Shown: piece after piece, positions 17,910-26,329 of the stretch
Numbering within the stretch: position 1 is the first letter of the stretch
Layout: each line of letters opens with the position of its first letter
NCBI GenBank assembly: GCA_022340265.1
Contig: JAJDOH010000165.1
Location: forward strand, 1-58,562
DNA length: 58,562 bases
Reading direction: 5' to 3'
Source: Deltaproteobacteria bacterium
GTDB lineage: Bacteria > Desulfobacterota > DSM-4660 > Desulfatiglandales > Desulfatiglandaceae
Notes under the pieces: generated by a model
Told to the model about the DNA's origin: nothing
What the model saw: only the letters and a program-made list of their open reading frames with translations
The model's database searches: none
Program-made: the position numbers and the translations under genes

Positions 17910-18257
17910 ATGGATTTTGATGATAATGCCTCCGAAATGATGATCTCAGGTGTTGTCATGGCCGTTGAATGGGACGATGACGACGATGTGACGGAGATCG
18001 AAATTTCAACCGATGATGACAACTATTATGTGGAAAAAAATGCCCTGTGGGAAGAATTGGTTGATTTCTGTGACACTCAGGTGGAAGTGACGGGCATTGT
18101 TACGGAGGAAAAAGACGGTACCAAGCAGGTTCTTGTTACCAGTTATGAAACTTTGGACGACATCGATTATGACGAAGAAGAAATTGAATATGACGATGTC
18201 TATGAGGAGTGGCGTTTCGAGAGCGAAGAAGAGGAAGACGAAGCCCGCTATCCATAA
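17910..18257 (+). CDS. Acidic protein of unknown function (paralogue A)
   Basis: A 115-residue, strongly acidic soluble protein with no known motif. GAAAGGAAG before ATG 17910 is the ribosome site. The core (ISGVVMAVEWDDDDDVTEIEIS … VEVTGIVTEEKDGTKQVLVTSYETL) looks like a small beta-barrel of OB-fold type, followed by a Glu/Asp-rich tail. The core aligns along its whole length with the gene at 19056 (GILLPSEWDD … LFIEGYLRWEEGEKMIQITAFSPF), so the two are paralogues. Both have sigma-54-type promoters. Not recognised as any characterised family. Confidence 0.8.
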   Translation: MDFDDNASEMMISGVVMAVEWDDDDDVTEIEISTDDDNYYVEKNALWEELVDFCDTQVEVTGIVTEEKDGTKQVLVTSYETLDDIDYDEEEIEYDDVYEEWRFESEEEEDEARYP

Positions 18258-18385
18258 AGTGATTCGCATTTCTCAAACAGGTATGTGTGTCGGCGATAGA
18301 TCAAAATACCTTCCCGGTAGAGGGTCTCCGCTGTGTTGTTTCTTAAAAATACCAAATTACCATGCTGCCAATTGGAGTCCAGACA

Positions 18386-18601
18386 ATGCGGGATCAGACG
18401 CTTTATTGCATTCAGTGTGACAGTCCGTTTATATTTACTGCAGCCCAGCAGAAACGTGTAAAATCGCAGGGGTTTGATGCGCCCAAAAGGTGCCCTGAAT
18501 GTCGAAAGCACAAACAAAAGTCGGGCAACTCGGAAAACAAGCGAAAAAAAAGAGGTCGAAGAGAAATGGAACCCTGGGAAATCGTCGAAGACGATGATTA
18601 G
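18386..18601 (+). CDS. Small zinc-ribbon protein
   Basis: A 71-residue protein from ATG 18386, which has GGAG about 9 bases upstream. LYCIQCDSPFIFTAAQQ and RCPECRKHKQ provide two CxxC pairs of a zinc ribbon of the probable zinc-binding-domain type often seen in Desulfobacterota. The tail is basic (KRKKRGRRE) and then acidic (EIVEDDD). It could bind nucleic acid or a protein partner. It lies between the two acidic paralogues on the same strand. Confidence 0.75.
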   Translation: MRDQTLYCIQCDSPFIFTAAQQKRVKSQGFDAPKRCPECRKHKQKSGNSENKRKKRGRREMEPWEIVEDDD

Positions 18602-19055
18602 TCGCGAAAAACGTTCTAAACTTTAGAGCGGCACCTGTGGGAAAGAATCATTGACCTTCCCATGTGTTTCAGATTTATCAATACATGTCTTCCGGGAGCA
18701 TGGCAGGAGGCGTTTCTTCTTTTTCCGGTCGTTCATCGACCATACCCTCCGTGGGCATGCACTCATTTTTCCTTCTTTATCATCTAACATACACCTATGG
18801 GGAAACCCGGAACCTTAAATTCTTTCTCCAAATGAAAAAGGATTCCCGGATTCCTTTTTGAAGGCGTTCTCCAATTTCTTGGTATGCTGCGCTCAAGAAA
18901 AGCATGCTTGGGAAAATAAACGATAAAAAAGGCTGTTCCTCCGGTCAAAGAAGCGGAAAAATGTTTTTGGCACAAATATAGCATGATGGAAAAAGTTTTT
19001 AGACACGAATGACGTCTTGGCATTGAACCGTAAAATAACGCAATGGTAATTCAAA
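18602..19055. other. Intergenic region before paralogue B
   Basis: No convincing gene in 454 bases. GATTCCCGGATTCC near 18840 is a short direct repeat. The right end holds a sigma-54 promoter (listed). Confidence 0.5.
18968..18983 (+). promoter_or_regulatory. Sigma-54 promoter for paralogue B
   Basis: TGGCACAAATATAGCA keeps GG and GC at the right spacing and TGGCAC in full; only one T of TTGCA differs. It lies about 75 bases before the ATG at 19056, matching the arrangement of paralogue A. Confidence 0.6.
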
Positions 19056-19313
19056 ATGGGGCATCCGTTAGAAAGGCGAAAAATAACAGCAAAAGGAATT
19101 CTGCTTCCCTCGGAATGGGATGACAATGGCGCTGTTCTCGCATTGACGTTTTTTACCCATGACGAAGATGAATACAAGGTCAAAGGAAAGGAATTAATGC
19201 CTGAACTGCTTGGGGTTTTGCGCCAGGAGCTCTTTATTGAAGGATATTTGAGGTGGGAAGAAGGTGAAAAAATGATCCAGATAACCGCTTTCAGTCCCTT
19301 TGGTATTCTGTGA
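19056..19313 (+). CDS. Small protein of unknown function (paralogue B)
   Basis: An 85-residue protein that equals the beta-rich core of the gene at 17910 without the acidic tail. Matching positions include G-(I/V)-(L/V)-x-x-x-EWDD near the start, then DED-YKV against DDNYYV, the helix ELMPELLGVLRQ against ALWEELVDFCD, and a closing strand with IQITAF against VLVTSY. There is no clear ribosome site, only AATGGTAATTC, so expression may be low. It is followed 39 bases later by the PLP-enzyme operon and might be cotranscribed with it. Confidence 0.7.
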   Translation: MGHPLERRKITAKGILLPSEWDDNGAVLALTFFTHDEDEYKVKGKELMPELLGVLRQELFIEGYLRWEEGEKMIQITAFSPFGIL

Positions 19314-19352
19314 GCATGGCGATGACTTGCGGCGAACGGTTTAAAAAGACAC

Positions 19353-20453
19353 ATGGTTGATACAGTGAAATGCAGTGCGGCCTCAAGCCTCAATCTTCTG
19401 GATGGTGCTATTTCCCAGGAACCGATCATCGCTCCGGAACTGGACACGCAGAAACGGCTGGCGGCTGATCCTTTAGAACCCCTTGAAATGAGGTTGGAAG
19501 CCTACGAGGACATCGTAGAATCTGAAGTGGGTGACACAAGTTTGAGCAGATCAAGGAATATCGAGCGAAGTGTGGGTCTGCGACAGATCTATCTGAAATT
19601 CGAGGGGGGCAACCCCACTGGTGCCCAAAAGGACCGTATCGCTTTTGCGCAAGCGCTCGATGCTTTGAGACGAGGATTTGACGCCATAACGGTGGCCACC
19701 TGTGGAAATTACGGCGCTGCCATGGCCATCGCTTCATCCATGGCGGGCCTTCAGTGTATTGCCTATATCCCTGAAGGATATCACACGCGGCGTATTCATG
19801 AAATGAGCTATTTCGGGTCTGAAATTGTCCGGGTTCAGGGAAATTACGAGGATGCCGTGTTCGCATCAAGGGCGAGGGCCGATGCCGATGAAATTTATGA
19901 TGCGAATCCGGGAGGCGCCAATACTGCCATTCAATTGAAGGCTTATGGGGAAATCGCCTACGAAATCTACGATGAATTGCGGGATGCGCCGGCGGTTGTG
20001 GCCGTACCGGTTTCCAACGGCACAACCCTTGCCGGTATCTACAAAGGGTTTATCAGCCTGTACCGGCGCGGCAAGACCTCTCGAATCCCCAGAATGGTGG
20101 CGGGTTCTTCTCATAATAAAAACCCGATCATTCGTGCCTGGGCAAAAAATACGCCTTCATGCGAGGACCTTTCCCCCGACCGTATTCGAGAAACGCCCGT
20201 CAATGAACCGCTCATTAACTGGCATGCCATCGATGGTGATCACGCCCTTTCAGCCATTCGCCATACCGACGGCTGGGCTTCCAACGCCAGCGATCGTAAT
20301 ATGGTGACCTATGCGCGAATGATTCGAGAAAAAGAGGGGCTCAACGCCCTGCCTGCTTCCACCGCCGGGTTGATTGCCCTGCTTGAAAAACACCGAAAAA
20401 ACCCGCTGCCGGGAGACCGGTACGTGGTCATCCTTACCGGGAGGAACCAATGA
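19353..20453 (+). CDS. Threonine-synthase-like PLP-dependent enzyme
   Basis: A 366-residue fold-type-II PLP enzyme. The Schiff-base lysine is in LKFEGGNPTGAQKDRIAFAQA (threonine synthase has NPTGSFKDR), ATCGNYGAAMA is the substrate or phosphate loop, and VPVSNGTTLAGIYKGF the PLP-phosphate loop. A dedicated threonine synthase is unlikely because the gene opens an operon with a DUF1611 ATPase, a PP-loop/creatininase fusion and a dipeptide-epimerase-like enzyme, not with homoserine genes. Beta- or gamma-replacement or elimination on an activated amino acid is the expected chemistry. Its stop overlaps the next start (ATGA). Confidence 0.8.
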   Translation: MVDTVKCSAASSLNLLDGAISQEPIIAPELDTQKRLAADPLEPLEMRLEAYEDIVESEVGDTSLSRSRNIERSVGLRQIYLKFEGGNPTGAQKDRIAFAQALDALRRGFDAITVATCGNYGAAMAIASSMAGLQCIAYIPEGYHTRRIHEMSYFGSEIVRVQGNYEDAVFASRARADADEIYDANPGGANTAIQLKAYGEIAYEIYDELRDAPAVVAVPVSNGTTLAGIYKGFISLYRRGKTSRIPRMVAGSSHNKNPIIRAWAKNTPSCEDLSPDRIRETPVNEPLINWHAIDGDHALSAIRHTDGWASNASDRNMVTYARMIREKEGLNALPASTAGLIALLEKHRKNPLPGDRYVVILTGRNQ

Positions 20454-21526
20454 AAAATCAATTTGATGGAAACGCCATCGTCTATTGCGAAGGCGCCTTC
20501 GGTACCCCCAGTGGAAAGACGGCCCATGGTCTGGTACGTCGCACCGAGCGTTATCGCGTTCTGGCGGTGGTGGATTCGAATCATGCAGGTGCGGATGCCG
20601 GTATGGTGCTGGATGGCAAAAAAAATCTAATCCCCATTTATAACAGCGTAACCGATGCGGTCAGCACCTTTAATGGCAGTTCTTCCCATCCTGCTACCCA
20701 TCTGGTCGTCGGCCTGGCGCCGGATGGAGGCCGTCTTCCTCCAGATGCCCGGAAGGATGTGCTTTTGGCCCTGGAAAAGGGTCTCAATGTGGATTCCGGC
20801 CTTCACGATTTTCTTTCCGAAGACCCGGAAATGCAGGCTCTGGCTGAGAAAATGGGAGTGCGTATCCGGGACGTGCGAAAGGCGCCCGAAAGAAGGAATC
20901 TTCATTTTTTCAGCGGAAAGATCGAGGAAGTGTCATGCCTAAAGGTGGCGATTCTGGGAAGCGATTCCGCCATTGGAAAACGGACCACCGCCTTGATTTT
21001 GCGCGATGCAATGCAGGCCGCCGGTTATGCCGCCCAACTCATCGGAACCGGGCAGACCGCTTGGATGCAGGGCGTCCGGTACGGTATAATCCTGGATTCC
21101 CTCGTCAACGATTTCGTGTCCGGCGAGATAGAGCATGCGGTCTGGCAGGCGTGGCAAGAGGCTCATCCCCAAGTTATTCTACTGGAAGGGCAGGGAAGTC
21201 TCATGAACCCCGCATATCCGGGCGGATTCGAAATTCTTGCGGCGGGGCGGCCGGATGTGGTGGTGCTGCAGCATGCGCCCAAGAGGCTTGAGTATGACGG
21301 ATTTCCCGGCTATCCCATGCATTCCCTGGAAAAGCAGATCCAGGCCATTGAGCTGCTGTCTGAAAAACCGGTTGTAGCCGTTACCTTGAATCACGAAGGG
21401 TTTTCACGTGAAGAAATTCCCGATTGCTGCGATAACATAAAGCGGGATACCGGCGTTCCCGCCTTTGATGTCCTTCAAAACGGCGCCGAGGGACTGGTGG
21501 ACATTCTGAAACCATTCATAAGATAA
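20450..21526 (+). CDS. DUF1611 family P-loop protein (DgcN-like)
   Basis: A 358-residue two-domain protein: an N-terminal Rossmann-like half (NAIVYCEGAFGTPSGKTAHGL, VVDSNHAGADAGMVLDG) and a C-terminal P-loop half with the Walker A-like GSDSAIGKRTTA, then VILLEGQGSLMNPAYPGG. This is the DUF1611 layout. One DUF1611 member, DgcN, is reported to act with the enolase-superfamily protein DgcA on D-glutamate by way of N-acyl-glutamate. An enolase-superfamily epimerase is indeed encoded two genes downstream, so a related amino-acid acylation or epimerisation role is plausible. Translationally coupled to the PLP-enzyme gene. Confidence 0.8.
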   Translation: MKNQFDGNAIVYCEGAFGTPSGKTAHGLVRRTERYRVLAVVDSNHAGADAGMVLDGKKNLIPIYNSVTDAVSTFNGSSSHPATHLVVGLAPDGGRLPPDARKDVLLALEKGLNVDSGLHDFLSEDPEMQALAEKMGVRIRDVRKAPERRNLHFFSGKIEEVSCLKVAILGSDSAIGKRTTALILRDAMQAAGYAAQLIGTGQTAWMQGVRYGIILDSLVNDFVSGEIEHAVWQAWQEAHPQVILLEGQGSLMNPAYPGGFEILAAGRPDVVVLQHAPKRLEYDGFPGYPMHSLEKQIQAIELLSEKPVVAVTLNHEGFSREEIPDCCDNIKRDTGVPAFDVLQNGAEGLVDILKPFIR

Positions 21527-21583
21527 CAATTGACGAGGAAAACATTGGCTGAAGCAATTGAAGCCCGGAAGGGAGGGGCCGAA

Positions 21584-23935
21584 ATGGATCCTTTCCAGGC
21601 GTTGAATGTCATTGAACGGTTGGAAGTGGGGCCGGTAGCGCTTGAAAAGCGCCGTCTCACAGCACCTTACCGGGTCACCCGAAAAGGCGAAACTCACGAA
21701 ACGGGACTCATTTACAAGTTCGAAGAAGACGTCTTTGATGCCAACCATGTCGCCGCCCGTAATCTGGGCTGCATGATGGCCGTTCAACCGGCACTTAATT
21801 ATGGATTGTTTTGCCGGGAGATTGTTTTTTGGGGTCAGTTTGACAAGGATGATCGCCGGTTTATTCGCGAGATGATTGCAAACACGGCTCGTGAGATCTA
21901 TGTAAAGAAATTTTTGGAACCCAATCCCTTTTTGAGAGGCGAGGCGGCCGAACTGTCTCCTGTGAAAAAGGAAGGCTATCTCCTTTCAAATCTCGTCTTC
22001 AAACATGTGGGACCTTCAAGAGTCGATGCTTCAGAAAGTGATAGCCCCTGGGGCAAGAGCGGGAAGGAAAACGCGCGTTATGCTGTTCTGTCCAGCGGCG
22101 GAAAAGACAGCCTTTTAAGTTTTGGTTTACTGAACGAAATGGGGGTGGAGTTGCATCCTGTTTTTGTGAATGAATCAGGAAGACACTGGTTCACCGCACT
22201 CAATGCCTATCGCCATTTTAAGGAAACCATCCATAACACGTCACGGGTCTGGACCAACTCCGATCGTGTGTTCAGCTGGATGCTGCGGCATCTCCCTTTT
22301 GTTCGACAGGATTTTGCCAGTGTCCGATCCGATGAATATCCCATTCGACTCTGGACGGTGGCGGTCTTTATTTTCGGAACGCTACCTCTCTTGCTGAAAA
22401 GGGGCGTCGGGCGTCTGGTGATCGGAGATGAATACGATACGACGAGGCGTTTCTCTTTTAAAGGGATCACCCATCATGATGGCCTCTTTGATCAGAGCCG
22501 GTATTTCGACAACGCACTCACCCGCTATTTTCACCGGAAGGGATGGGGCATCAGCCAGTTTTCCATTCTGCGGCCGTTGTCGGAACTGCTGATTGAAAAG
22601 ATCCTGGTTGAACGGTATCCTGAGTTGCAGCGGCACCAGGTTTCCTGTCATGCCGCCCATAAAGATGGAGAGAGGGTCAAGCCCTGCGGTCGATGCGAAA
22701 AGTGCATGCGGATCATTGCACTGTTGCGGGCGCTCGATGCGGATGCAGGTGCGTGCGGATACACACCTGTACAGGTGGATCGAGCGCTCATGAATGTTAC
22801 GGAAAAAGGAATTCATCAGGAAGCTGAAGGCATACGACACCTGGCTTTTCTGCTTCAGCGCAAAGGATTACTGGCGGAAGGGCGAATGGGGGAAGTGCGG
22901 GCAGGGGAGCGTTCCGAGATCATGAAACTTCGCTTTGACGGAGAAAGGTCGCCGCTGGACGGCATACCACTTGAAATCAGAGCGCCTCTTCACCGCATCT
23001 GTATGGCCCATTCAGAGGGTGCCGTCAAGCGGCACGGCCGTACCTGGGTAGAATTGGATCTCTGGACGGACGGGGACATGACCCGTCCTTATCCCTTTGA
23101 ACATCTTAACCCGACGCCGTCCCAGGTGGAAGGATCAGGGTCCGACGGTGAAATAAAGCAGCACCTCTTGGGGGAACTGACCTGGCCGGAGGCGAAACGC
23201 CGTTTTGAGGAAGTGGATGTGGCGCTTCTTCCGGTCGGTGCCATTGAGCAGCATGGTCCGCACCTGCCGCTGGACTGCGATGCATTTGATGCGGATTATC
23301 TGGCAAAAGCCGTGGCAGAGCAATGTGCGTCTCCCAGGCCGCTGGTGCTTCCTCTGGTCTCTTACGGTGTTTCCTATCATCATGAGGATTTCAGCGGCAC
23401 GCTCAGTGTCAACCCCGAAACGCTTTCCCAAATGGTCTATGATATCGGTATGAGCGCCGTCCGGCACGGTATCACCAAGCTGGTAATCGTGAACGGTCAC
23501 GGCGGGAACAGCCCGGCCCTTCATTTCGCGGCCCAGATGATCAACCGTGACGCCCACATTTTCACCTGTGTGGATACGGGAGAGAGCAGTGACCCGGATA
23601 TTTACGCCATGGCCGAGACCCCCAATGATGTGCACGCGGGCGAGATCGAAACGAGCACCACCCTGGCAACGCGTCCCCATATGGTTCGTTCCGGCAAGAT
23701 CAGAAAGTTTGTCCCGCGCTTTTCCAGCCGTTACCTCGACTTTACTTCCAGACGAAGCGTGGGATGGTATGCCCACACCTCAAAAATTTCATCTTCAGGC
23801 GTCATGGGTGATCCCACAAAGGGCAGCGTTGAAAAAGGGGAACGCATCTGGAAGGTGATGATTGAAAACCTGGCGGCCTTTGTTCAGGAACTGCAGCGGT
23901 TGAGCCTGGATGAAATCTACCAGAAGAGGTATTAG
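21584..23935 (+). CDS. PP-loop ATPase fused to creatininase-family amidohydrolase
   Basis: About 783 residues from ATG 21584, chosen because GGGAGGGG sits 7 bases upstream; the frame is open back to TTG 21530. The N-terminal half has an adenylating PP-loop (YAVLSSGGKDSLLSFGLL near residue 170) and a cysteine cluster (CHAAHKDGERVKPCGRCEKC). Its overall build recalls MurL-type or QueC-type ATP-pyrophosphatases. From about residue 525 it is a complete creatininase-family hydrolase: LLPVGAIEQHGPHLPLDCDAFDAD, SYHHEDFSGTLS and VNGHGGN give the Glu, His and Asp metal ligands. Joining an acid-activating domain and an amide hydrolase in one chain is unusual. The reaction is unknown. Confidence 0.75.
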   Translation: MDPFQALNVIERLEVGPVALEKRRLTAPYRVTRKGETHETGLIYKFEEDVFDANHVAARNLGCMMAVQPALNYGLFCREIVFWGQFDKDDRRFIREMIANTAREIYVKKFLEPNPFLRGEAAELSPVKKEGYLLSNLVFKHVGPSRVDASESDSPWGKSGKENARYAVLSSGGKDSLLSFGLLNEMGVELHPVFVNESGRHWFTALNAYRHFKETIHNTSRVWTNSDRVFSWMLRHLPFVRQDFASVRSDEYPIRLWTVAVFIFGTLPLLLKRGVGRLVIGDEYDTTRRFSFKGITHHDGLFDQSRYFDNALTRYFHRKGWGISQFSILRPLSELLIEKILVERYPELQRHQVSCHAAHKDGERVKPCGRCEKCMRIIALLRALDADAGACGYTPVQVDRALMNVTEKGIHQEAEGIRHLAFLLQRKGLLAEGRMGEVRAGERSEIMKLRFDGERSPLDGIPLEIRAPLHRICMAHSEGAVKRHGRTWVELDLWTDGDMTRPYPFEHLNPTPSQVEGSGSDGEIKQHLLGELTWPEAKRRFEEVDVALLPVGAIEQHGPHLPLDCDAFDADYLAKAVAEQCASPRPLVLPLVSYGVSYHHEDFSGTLSVNPETLSQMVYDIGMSAVRHGITKLVIVNGHGGNSPALHFAAQMINRDAHIFTCVDTGESSDPDIYAMAETPNDVHAGEIETSTTLATRPHMVRSGKIRKFVPRFSSRYLDFTSRRSVGWYAHTSKISSSGVMGDPTKGSVEKGERIWKVMIENLAAFVQELQRLSLDEIYQKRY

Positions 23936-23940
23936 CGCCT

Positions 23941-25023
23941 GTGAAAATTGTTCAAATCGAGGCCCTTTCGGTCGCACTTTCGATGAACGAGCCGTACCAT
24001 ATCGCTTATGAAACCGTCAGTGAAACCACCAATATTTTCCTGCGTATTGAGACTTCCGGGGGAATCAGCGGGTATGGGTGTGCGGCACCCGATGAACCTG
24101 TCACCGGCGAAAAGGCGGATCTGCTGCCGGGAGCCGTTGATTCCGTCATCGTACCGACCCTTAAGGGATCCGACCCTCTCAGGCGCACCCGTTTGATGCA
24201 GCAACTGAGAGTCCATCTGAAACATATGCCGTCCCTTTTGGCTGCGGTGAACATGGCGCTTCTGGATATTCTTGGAAAGAGCTGCGGACTCCCCCTGTGG
24301 AAGATTCTGGGAGGTTTTCGGGATCGCATCAGAACCAGTGTCACAATCGGCATTCTTCCGGAGAAGGAAACCCTTGAACGGGCCGTTTTCTGGAAAGCAC
24401 AGGGGTTTCGTGCGCTGAAGCTCAAAGGGGGTCGTCATGTGGATGGGGATATTGCTCGGCTCCTTCGAGTAAGGGAGGCTGTGGGTGCGTCTATGGAATT
24501 ACGCTTCGATGCCAACCAGGGGTTTACGCTGGAAGAATCGTTGCGATTTTTCGCTGAAACGAGGAAGGCCCGTTTGGAACTCATCGAACAACCTACCCCC
24601 AGAACCGCACCGGAACTTCTGAAACATGTCACGCGAAAGGTCTCCATTCCGGTGATGGCCGACGAAAGCCTCATGACCCTGAGGGATGCCTTCCGTATTG
24701 CCCGCGGGGATCTGGCCGATATGGTGAATATCAAGCTCATGAAGGTAGGGGGTATTGATGAAGCCATGCAGATCAACGCCGTTGCCAAGGCAGCGGGACT
24801 GGAAGCCATGGTGGGATGCATGGACGAATCCGCCCTGGCCATTGCGGCAGGTCTTCATATGGCTCTGGCGTGTCCCAATGTCCGATACGCGGATTTGGAT
24901 GGCCATCTGGACTTGAAAAACGACCCGGCAGCCGGAGCCGTCATATTGCGAAAAGGCATTCTTTTCCCCACGGAAAAGCCCGGATTGGGAGCAGATTCTC
25001 AACTGGGGAGTGTGCTTTTCTGA
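23941..25023 (+). CDS. Enolase-superfamily epimerase (L-Ala-D/L-Glu epimerase / DgcA-like)
   Basis: A 360-residue barrel enzyme starting at GTG 23941, 5 bases after the previous stop. Catalytic motifs of the muconate-lactonising subgroup are complete: ALKLKGG (K-x-K), LRFDANQG, LIEQPTP and MADESL for the three metal ligands, NIKLMKVGG for the second lysine, and CMDESALAIAAGLH. DLDGHLDL near the C-terminus is the dipeptide-recognition DxD loop of Ala-Glu epimerases. It should move a proton at the alpha carbon of an N-acylated or peptide-bound acidic residue. Last gene of the operon; a terminator follows 35 bases later. Confidence 0.85.
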   Translation: MKIVQIEALSVALSMNEPYHIAYETVSETTNIFLRIETSGGISGYGCAAPDEPVTGEKADLLPGAVDSVIVPTLKGSDPLRRTRLMQQLRVHLKHMPSLLAAVNMALLDILGKSCGLPLWKILGGFRDRIRTSVTIGILPEKETLERAVFWKAQGFRALKLKGGRHVDGDIARLLRVREAVGASMELRFDANQGFTLEESLRFFAETRKARLELIEQPTPRTAPELLKHVTRKVSIPVMADESLMTLRDAFRIARGDLADMVNIKLMKVGGIDEAMQINAVAKAAGLEAMVGCMDESALAIAAGLHMALACPNVRYADLDGHLDLKNDPAAGAVILRKGILFPTEKPGLGADSQLGSVLF

Positions 25024-25057
25024 GCCATGAAGAACCAAATGTTCCGCTTTTGAAATG

Positions 25058-25086
25058 GAAGAACCCGTGGTTCCGAATTTTTTTCT
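25058..25086 (+). terminator. Rho-independent terminator of the epimerase operon
   Basis: GAACC-CGT-GGTTC stem followed by CGAATTTTTTT, 35 bases after the stop. It ends the plus-strand operon before the convergent yitT-like gene. Confidence 0.7.
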
Positions 25087-25122
25087 AAAGAGTTGTTTTC
25101 CCTGAACAGTAGCGTTTGCTGA

Positions 25123-26004
25123 TCACCATTGGGGCTGGTTTCCGATTCGGACACCCATGACCTCAAGGGTTCCCGAAACCACCATGAAAACATTGGGGTC
25201 GATACTTCGAATGAGCCGTTTCAAGCGCGGCAGTTCCTGAAAAGCGACCACCGTGTATATAATCTGGACTTCCTGTCCGGAATATCCGCCTTTCCCTTTA
25301 ACGATTGTGAGGCCGCGGTGTACAAGGGTAACGATTTCCCGGGATATTCTTTCCCATTGCGGTGAAATGATCATTACCGCCTTTCTCTGGCTCAGACCCA
25401 TTACGACCAGATTGATGATATAGGAGCTGACAAAAATGAAGATCAGCGTATAAAGTGCCGCATCCAGAGAAAAAAGTATTGCTCCCACCAAAAGAACCAG
25501 GCTGTTCATGGACAGCATGGTGGTACCCAGGCGAACGGAGAACCGTTTTAACAGGATCACGGAAAGGATGTCCAGCCCACCTCCTGAGCCCAGGGACCGC
25601 AATGTAATCCCAGCACCCAAGCCGGTAATGATTCCCGCCAGAATGGCACTCAGGATTTTGTCATGAACGGGCACCAGAACGTTTATCCATTGGAGTGCGC
25701 CACTGAAGAACAGCATTCCCCCGATACTGTAGAAGAAGAAGCGGCGACCCACATAGAACCACCCCAGCGCAAAAATTGGGATGTTTAAAGTAAGATAGAT
25801 GGCACTCATGGGAAAAGGAGGAAACAGATAGTGAATAACAAGGGCCACACCGGTAACTCCGGCGCCGAAAAACTGTTGGGGCAAAAGTATGCCTTTTACG
25901 GCAACAGCACAGATGGTGCTGCCCACAGCCATGAGAAGGAGATTCCATAGAACCTGCTTGGTGAACCCTTTTATCGAGCTTGTTGAAATTGGTTTTGGTT
26001 GCAT
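25123..26004 (-). CDS. YitT family membrane protein (DUF161 + DUF2179)
   Basis: A 293-residue inner-membrane protein with five to six hydrophobic helices (LLLMAVGSTICAVAVKGILL … AGIITGLGAGITLRSLGSGGGLDILSVIL … LYTLIFIFVSSYIINLVVMG). The glycine-rich GSGGGLDIL motif is typical of the YitT family. The last 80 residues form a soluble DUF2179 domain (ERISREIVTLVHRGLTIVKGKGGYSG … VFMVVSGTLEVMG). The transport or sensing role of the family is not settled. Monocistronic, convergent with the epimerase operon. Confidence 0.88.
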   Translation of the reverse strand: MQPKPISTSSIKGFTKQVLWNLLLMAVGSTICAVAVKGILLPQQFFGAGVTGVALVIHYLFPPFPMSAIYLTLNIPIFALGWFYVGRRFFFYSIGGMLFFSGALQWINVLVPVHDKILSAILAGIITGLGAGITLRSLGSGGGLDILSVILLKRFSVRLGTTMLSMNSLVLLVGAILFSLDAALYTLIFIFVSSYIINLVVMGLSQRKAVMIISPQWERISREIVTLVHRGLTIVKGKGGYSGQEVQIIYTVVAFQELPRLKRLIRSIDPNVFMVVSGTLEVMGVRIGNQPQW

Positions 26005-26329
26005 TTTGTTCTTTTCTGTCCTTGTTTTTTCATGTTCAAGGAAATCTTCGAGAGAATCCCGCTACTTCTTACCAGCTTTATGCGATATGTGTGCCAGTAA
26101 AGCCTATTTTCGGATAAATTATTTCATGAACTTCAGAAACTTCAAAATGGTCATTCCGCAATTCTGAGAGAACGGGTGTTTTCAACTTCACCGCTCGGAT
26201 TATTCATTGACAAAGCCGGAAAGGGTGAACAAAAATGCTGTTTAGGTTCTCCGTCGGTGCAACCTTTCACATTTCATTTTCCAAATACCCTGAGGGTTCT
26301 CACTGACGAAACGGAAAGGAGTGATAAAG
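26005..26329. other. Divergent intergenic region, yitT / usp
   Basis: 325 bases between two divergent genes. It should hold both promoters, but no clear -35/-10 or -24/-12 pair stood out and no small gene is supported. Confidence 0.4.

Noticed and set aside
19353-20453. Genuine threonine synthase (thrC)
   Set aside because: The PLP loop reads SNGTTLAG, the lysine motif is NPTGAQKDR, and the operon context is not threonine synthesis.
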